From assembly GCA_016873675.1 (NCBI GenBank), contig VGWG01000019.1, positions 1 through 35,611 of the forward strand: a stretch of DNA of 35,611 bases, read 5' to 3'. The notes below the pieces were generated by a model, which saw only the letters and a list, made by a program, of their open reading frames with translations, searched no databases and was not told the origin of the DNA. This stretch comes from Lentisphaerota bacterium (GTDB lineage: Bacteria > Verrucomicrobiota > Kiritimatiellia > RFP12 > JAAYNR01). Below are positions 31,958-35,611 of this stretch, one piece after another. How positions within the stretch are numbered: the stretch's first letter is position 1; every line of letters begins with the position of its first letter. The position numbers were made by a program, and so were the translations under genes.

Positions 31958-34900
31958 TCACTCCGCCAGCACCTCATAGTAGTCCGACACCTGCTGCCTG
32001 AACTCCTGGGGCAGCCTGTTCACGTAGTTCTGAAAGACCGCCGCGCGGTTTCGCCGTTCCAGCGCATGGATCTGCTCCGGGCTGAGTGCAACGGCTTTTC
32101 CACGAAGATCCGACGAGCTGCCGGCGACCGCCGACGCCGCCCCCGCCGGAGGGGATGAAGCAGACGATGGCGCGCTCGGTATCGGCTGAGTGGCGTCCCC
32201 TCCCCCGCCCTCGATGATATCCCCCATGTCCATCAACTTACCAGATGGGACTTTGTTCAAATCCGTCAGTTCCTCGATGTCGCCCGTGGTCACGTTTGTC
32301 GACACCACCTGGACCTCCCAGGGGTATTCGGGCATCTCGGGTAGCGCGATCGGAGGAAGCGCGCGTATCGCGTTCAGCGCCTCGATGGCGGCCATGAGGC
32401 ACACGATCGCTTCTTCCTGCTGCATGATCGCCGGCTCCTGCCGGCTCTTGCCGAAGTCCGTCTGGGCCGCTTTCATCGCATCCTGCGCCTTGCGAACGGC
32501 GAAGGCGGCCGGGGTCTTGACCGCCTGAGCACTGCATTGCAAGAGATCCTTGCCGATGTCCGCCTGTCGCGCCTGCATCTGGAAATGCCGTTCCTGAAAC
32601 TGCTGCGCGTTCGCCTGACTGACTTCCTGCTGCAGGTCCTGCTGAGCCTTGAGGATCTGCCGCAGATGCTCCATGACATCCCTGACCGTTGCCATGTCGT
32701 CGGTGATCTGCCCCGCCAGAGCCTCCGCTGCCGTGCGCAGGGCCTTGAGCGCGAGGTCCTGCTGTTCCACCCCGCTGATCGGCTTGCTGGCCTCTATCGC
32801 CCGCGCCGCCTCCTGCATCGCCGCATCAGGACGTCCGATCCGAAATGCGGTGACCGCAGCCTCGAACCGCCTCCGCCGTGCCGCATCCAATTCCTGCCCG
32901 ACGGCCGCCACCAACTGTTGGAGAAACAGCTCCATCTGTTTCAGCACGGCATGCTGCGCCTGGATGAGTTTGGGCTGCGTGAGTCCCGTGCGTTCCGGAT
33001 CGATGTAGAGCTGCTTGCCCCACTCGCCGGTCTCGCGGCGAATCAGTTCCTCGGTCTTGATAATGGAACGAAGCTGGGCCAACAGGACGTCATCGGTCAG
33101 GGTGAGCCCCATGTCTTTCAACAAGCCGTCCAACTCCCGGACGATCATTCCGATTTCCAGATCGGCATGCTCGATATGCGGCAGGGCGTTGACCGGATCC
33201 TGTCGCGCGAGTTTCAGCGCGTCCTCGGCCCTCGGAACGTGATTGGTGTTGACCGCCGCCAGAGTCCTGTTCAACTCGATCACGCGTTCCCCTCCGCCCT
33301 CCGAGAAGAGGTCGTTGGAGGTCAGGTCAATCATCAGCAGATTGATCCGGCGGACAACGCCGGACAATTCCCGGCGCACGATTCCCTGACGTCGTTCTTC
33401 GGTGAGCAGGCGCCCCCGTGTCTGCAGAAAATCGGCATCCTGACCCTTGATCTGCTGGATCTCCGAAAGCGAGGTCTGCTCTTCCGCCCACGCCTTCCGA
33501 ATGTCCGCCCGCTGTTCGTCGAGTTCATCCGCCAGCCAGCGCAAATAGCCCGCGTCGCCCACGATCGCTAACCGGCGCACAACCGAGCGTCCCCAGCGCG
33601 AATCGGTCGCCTCGTGCGCATCGCAGGCCTCGACCGCCACCGTCACCACGTCGCCGTCCTGAAGATCCGGTATCGTCGTGCCCAACGTCCAGTCGAACGC
33701 CGCCTCGGTCTGTCGGCCGGTCAGCGGCCCGAGGGGATATTGAACATCCTCCGCTCCGTTGACGGAGTAGACCAGCCGGATTTTCGACAACCCGTAATCA
33801 TCGGTGGCGCGCACGAGCAGCCGTAACCTCTTGCGAACGGTTGCCGGACCGTCGTCGGTCGGATCCAGAAGCGTGACGTCCGGGACGTTGTCCGCAGTGA
33901 CGCGTACTGCGTGCCAGACGTCGTCATATTCAAATCCGTGCGTCTTGTCCGTCAGCCGGAAGGAGTATTTGAGACTGTTCCGGAGGGTCACGGAATACCG
34001 CAGGCTGGATCCGCTCGAATCGAGTTCCATCTCGACGGGATCGTGGCCCTCCACCAGCATTCGCGCGGAACGAACCGCGGGTTCACACCGCAATTCCCAC
34101 GACACGGTGCTGCCATCGAGCGCTTGCACGTTCAGATCGTCGACGCAGGTGTCTTTCAAGCCGGTATAGGGCGGGTGGACGATGCGGACGCGGCGTTGAA
34201 CGAATTGCGGGGGTGGAACGAGGGTGATGCGGAACTCCGCGGAGCGATCGTCGCCGATTCTGAAAAAGTAGTCTGTGTCTCGAAACAGCTCCTCGATGCG
34301 GTGCGAGAACTCGGAACCGCTACCGGCCGGGAGGAGGATGCTGTGCCAGGCCTGATCGCCCGCCGGCCGGACGTACAGTTCGCCCGTCGGCGGCAGACGG
34401 CCCGCCACGGAAGCGGCCAGCGTGATCGTGTCGCCCTGTTTAACCGTCTGGTTCCCGGTGACAGACACGATCCGGGTCTGGGTCGGGTAGCTGATCTCCC
34501 GGTCAGCCAGCCTCAGAAACAGCGCGCCGACGTGCCTGGGCCACGTGACGCTGATGGCCGCGAAAAAGAGGATCGTGCCCACCGCGAAGAGCAGCGGGCG
34601 CCTGAACTGCCGCGGGGCGACAATCTCACGAAAGTCGAGCGGCTTGATTGCGGCGAGCGCATGGAGCCGCATCGCGGCAAGCAGCGCGGGCGAAATGGCT
34701 GGCTGCTCGGCGTTCTTCAGTTGAACGTAGGAGATCAGCAGACTCGCAAGCTCCGGGTGCCGGCCTTCAATCTGCAGGGCAATCCGCACGTCGTCAAAAC
34801 GCCTCAGATGGCGGAGCCATTCGTAGTAAAGGGCCCACAGCAGGACACCCGCGTTCGCGACAAGCAGCGGCAGCCGCCAGGCGGCGGGTCCTCGCAGCCG

Positions 34901-35053
34901 GAAGATGAAGAGCCAGTCCACGAGGAAGTCCAGCGCCACCAGGGTGCCCGCCCAAATCAGCGTGCGCGACACGCCGCGCAAGTGGAAATAGCGGCGCTGC
35001 CGCCGCCACGCCTGCCGCAGCTTTCGCTCGACCAGTTGTTCGTCCGATGTCAC
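31958..35053 (-). CDS. DUF4175-like large membrane protein with coiled-coil C-terminus
   Basis: A 1031-residue protein. I start at the GTG at 35053, which has GGAGGG about 9 nt upstream and overlaps the preceding gene's stop as GTGA. Two membrane spans lie near residues 28-50 and 60-80, and a third near 153-172 (RPLLFAVGTILFFAAISVTW). A long extracytoplasmic beta-rich region follows, with VSVTGNQTVKQGDTITLAASVAGRLP, VRIVHPPYTGL and RLRLLVRATDDYGLSKIRLVY. After that come roughly 450 residues of charged helical coiled coil (LADELDEQRADIRKAWAEEQTSL ... LKAQQDLQQEVSQANAQQFQERHFQMQARQ) and a Gly/Ser/Pro-rich tail. The order and wording match PVC-bacterial DUF4175-type proteins that sit beside BatA/vWA-like genes. 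The molecular function is unknown. Confidence 0.8.
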   Translation of the reverse strand: MTSDEQLVERKLRQAWRRQRRYFHLRGVSRTLIWAGTLVALDFLVDWLFIFRLRGPAAWRLPLLVANAGVLLWALYYEWLRHLRRFDDVRIALQIEGRHPELASLLISYVQLKNAEQPAISPALLAAMRLHALAAIKPLDFREIVAPRQFRRPLLFAVGTILFFAAISVTWPRHVGALFLRLADREISYPTQTRIVSVTGNQTVKQGDTITLAASVAGRLPPTGELYVRPAGDQAWHSILLPAGSGSEFSHRIEELFRDTDYFFRIGDDRSAEFRITLVPPPQFVQRRVRIVHPPYTGLKDTCVDDLNVQALDGSTVSWELRCEPAVRSARMLVEGHDPVEMELDSSGSSLRYSVTLRNSLKYSFRLTDKTHGFEYDDVWHAVRVTADNVPDVTLLDPTDDGPATVRKRLRLLVRATDDYGLSKIRLVYSVNGAEDVQYPLGPLTGRQTEAAFDWTLGTTIPDLQDGDVVTVAVEACDAHEATDSRWGRSVVRRLAIVGDAGYLRWLADELDEQRADIRKAWAEEQTSLSEIQQIKGQDADFLQTRGRLLTEERRQGIVRRELSGVVRRINLLMIDLTSNDLFSEGGGERVIELNRTLAAVNTNHVPRAEDALKLARQDPVNALPHIEHADLEIGMIVRELDGLLKDMGLTLTDDVLLAQLRSIIKTEELIRRETGEWGKQLYIDPERTGLTQPKLIQAQHAVLKQMELFLQQLVAAVGQELDAARRRRFEAAVTAFRIGRPDAAMQEAARAIEASKPISGVEQQDLALKALRTAAEALAGQITDDMATVRDVMEHLRQILKAQQDLQQEVSQANAQQFQERHFQMQARQADIGKDLLQCSAQAVKTPAAFAVRKAQDAMKAAQTDFGKSRQEPAIMQQEEAIVCLMAAIEALNAIRALPPIALPEMPEYPWEVQVVSTNVTTGDIEELTDLNKVPSGKLMDMGDIIEGGGGDATQPIPSAPSSASSPPAGAASAVAGSSSDLRGKAVALSPEQIHALERRNRAAVFQNYVNRLPQEFRQQVSDYYEVLAE

Positions 35054-35611
35054 ACCAGGTTCTCCCTCCGCCGCATGAACCACTCGGTGCCGCACAGGAG
35101 CGCCAGCAGCACAAACACCGCCGGCCAATCCCACAGATCGCGTTCCACGCGGATGACCTTGACCGGGTTCTTTTTGACAATGCGGTCTGGCAGCGACGCA
35201 AGCTCGCGGATCGCGAAGGCCTTGCCTCCCGATAGTTCCGCCATTTTTTCGAAGACCTGCCGTTGCATGGCGGTCTCGCGCCGCTCCAACGGGATGGAGA
35301 GCACATCGAACGTGGCGGAGTTGGCCGCCGCTGGATCGTCTTGGCCCGTTTGCACGACATAACGTCCGTCCTCGCCCGCCAGAAAGAGCCCCTGGTAAAG
35401 CCCGGCGACCGTCGGGACGGGCGTCAGTTCCAGCTCCACCGGATCGCCGCGGGACGCCGTGTTCTGAACGCGCACGGGAAACGACGGCAGCAGGACCGGT
35501 TCGTAGGCGTCGCTCAACACGTTGGCAAAAACTTGCACGTGCTCGCCGGCCACGTACGAGGCTCGGTCAGTCTCGATCGTGATCCGCTTGTTTTCGCCGA
35601 GCAGCCGCGAG
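35050..35611 (-). CDS. BatA/GATase-like membrane protein, C-terminal part (runs off window)
   Basis: The reading frame is open to the right edge, so only the last 186 residues or so are visible. They show an Ig-like extracytoplasmic segment (KRITIETDRASYVAGEHVQVFANVLSDAYEP ... VELELTPVPTVAGLYQGLFLAGEDGRYVVQ), then LSGGKAFAIRELASLPDRIV, and end in a single C-terminal membrane span with a basic tail (LWDWPAVFVLLALLCGTEWFMRRRENLV). This is the usual end of the large PVC-bacterial membrane proteins that carry BatA-like or glutamine-amidotransferase-like parts in their missing N-terminus. The stop overlaps the start of the DUF4175-like gene by 4 bp, so the two are translated together and probably act together in the membrane. 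Confidence 0.75.
   Translation of the reverse strand, partial: SRLLGENKRITIETDRASYVAGEHVQVFANVLSDAYEPVLLPSFPVRVQNTASRGDPVELELTPVPTVAGLYQGLFLAGEDGRYVVQTGQDDPAAANSATFDVLSIPLERRETAMQRQVFEKMAELSGGKAFAIRELASLPDRIVKKNPVKVIRVERDLWDWPAVFVLLALLCGTEWFMRRRENLV

Overview
The window is a GC-rich bacterial chromosome segment, most likely from the PVC superphylum (Verrucomicrobiota/Kiritimatiellota-like, possibly Planctomycetota-like). This placement is an inference. It rests on the verrucomicrobial flavour of RibH (VPGANELP, GATPHAD), a large DUF4175-type membrane/coiled-coil protein next to a BatA-like protein, very long secreted PQQ/HEAT/beta-helix proteins, and several SUMF1-fold paralogues. No rRNA or phylogenetic marker is available to settle it.

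Left accessory part (1-3.1 kb). A leftward membrane-protein gene starts a few bases after a GTTRRRY-type core and lies divergent from a broken integron integrase, which has lost its middle (including the first catalytic Arg) and changed frame. Between them are a 14-bp direct repeat and a 28-bp dyad, so this looks like the relic of an integron. Small genes follow: an HTH/SANT-like protein behind a good sigma70-type promoter, a small membrane protein in a lower-GC patch, and an anchored coiled-coil protein whose stop codon lies inside the 3' end of a tRNA-Asn gene on the other strand.

Central housekeeping operon (4.0-11.15 kb, + strand). A near-consensus promoter (TTGAAA-N17-TATAAT) leads into a complete FMN riboswitch with a strong terminator, then ribBA, ribH, nusB, ribD, ribE, a DraG-like ADP-ribosylglycohydrolase and an MBL/beta-CASP nuclease, all closely spaced. 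tRNA-Ala(CGC) follows. Just upstream of the promoter sits a 151-bp non-coding element with terminal inverted repeats and a 9-bp direct duplication of its flank. It looks like a transposed MITE filled with a degenerate ATCGnn hexamer repeat.

Right part (11.4-35.6 kb). A + strand block encodes an alpha/alpha-toroid protein, a HEAT-repeat protein and a 1624-residue PQQ-propeller/CBM9-like protein, the last two sharing a C-terminal beta module, followed by a probable beta-helix lipoprotein. It converges on a minus-strand block of four SUMF1-fold secreted proteins (three with an N-terminal beta domain carrying a DAAWVF(F/A)K-like motif, one with a CBM9-like tail) and a GH42-like giant hydrolase. 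Nearly all carry signal peptides, which suggests an extracellular or periplasmic carbohydrate-handling locus. At the right edge, two overlapping minus-strand genes encode a DUF4175-like and a BatA-like membrane protein.

The most unusual signal is non-coding. Three families of short structured repeats recur in the intergenic gaps: the ATCGnn hexamer element with CAGCAATTCTAATT ends, degenerate CTGA-core heptamers with an exact 7-bp period, and GAGGCKCTTGCA palindromes. Members of all three lie together within 31.56-31.94 kb.
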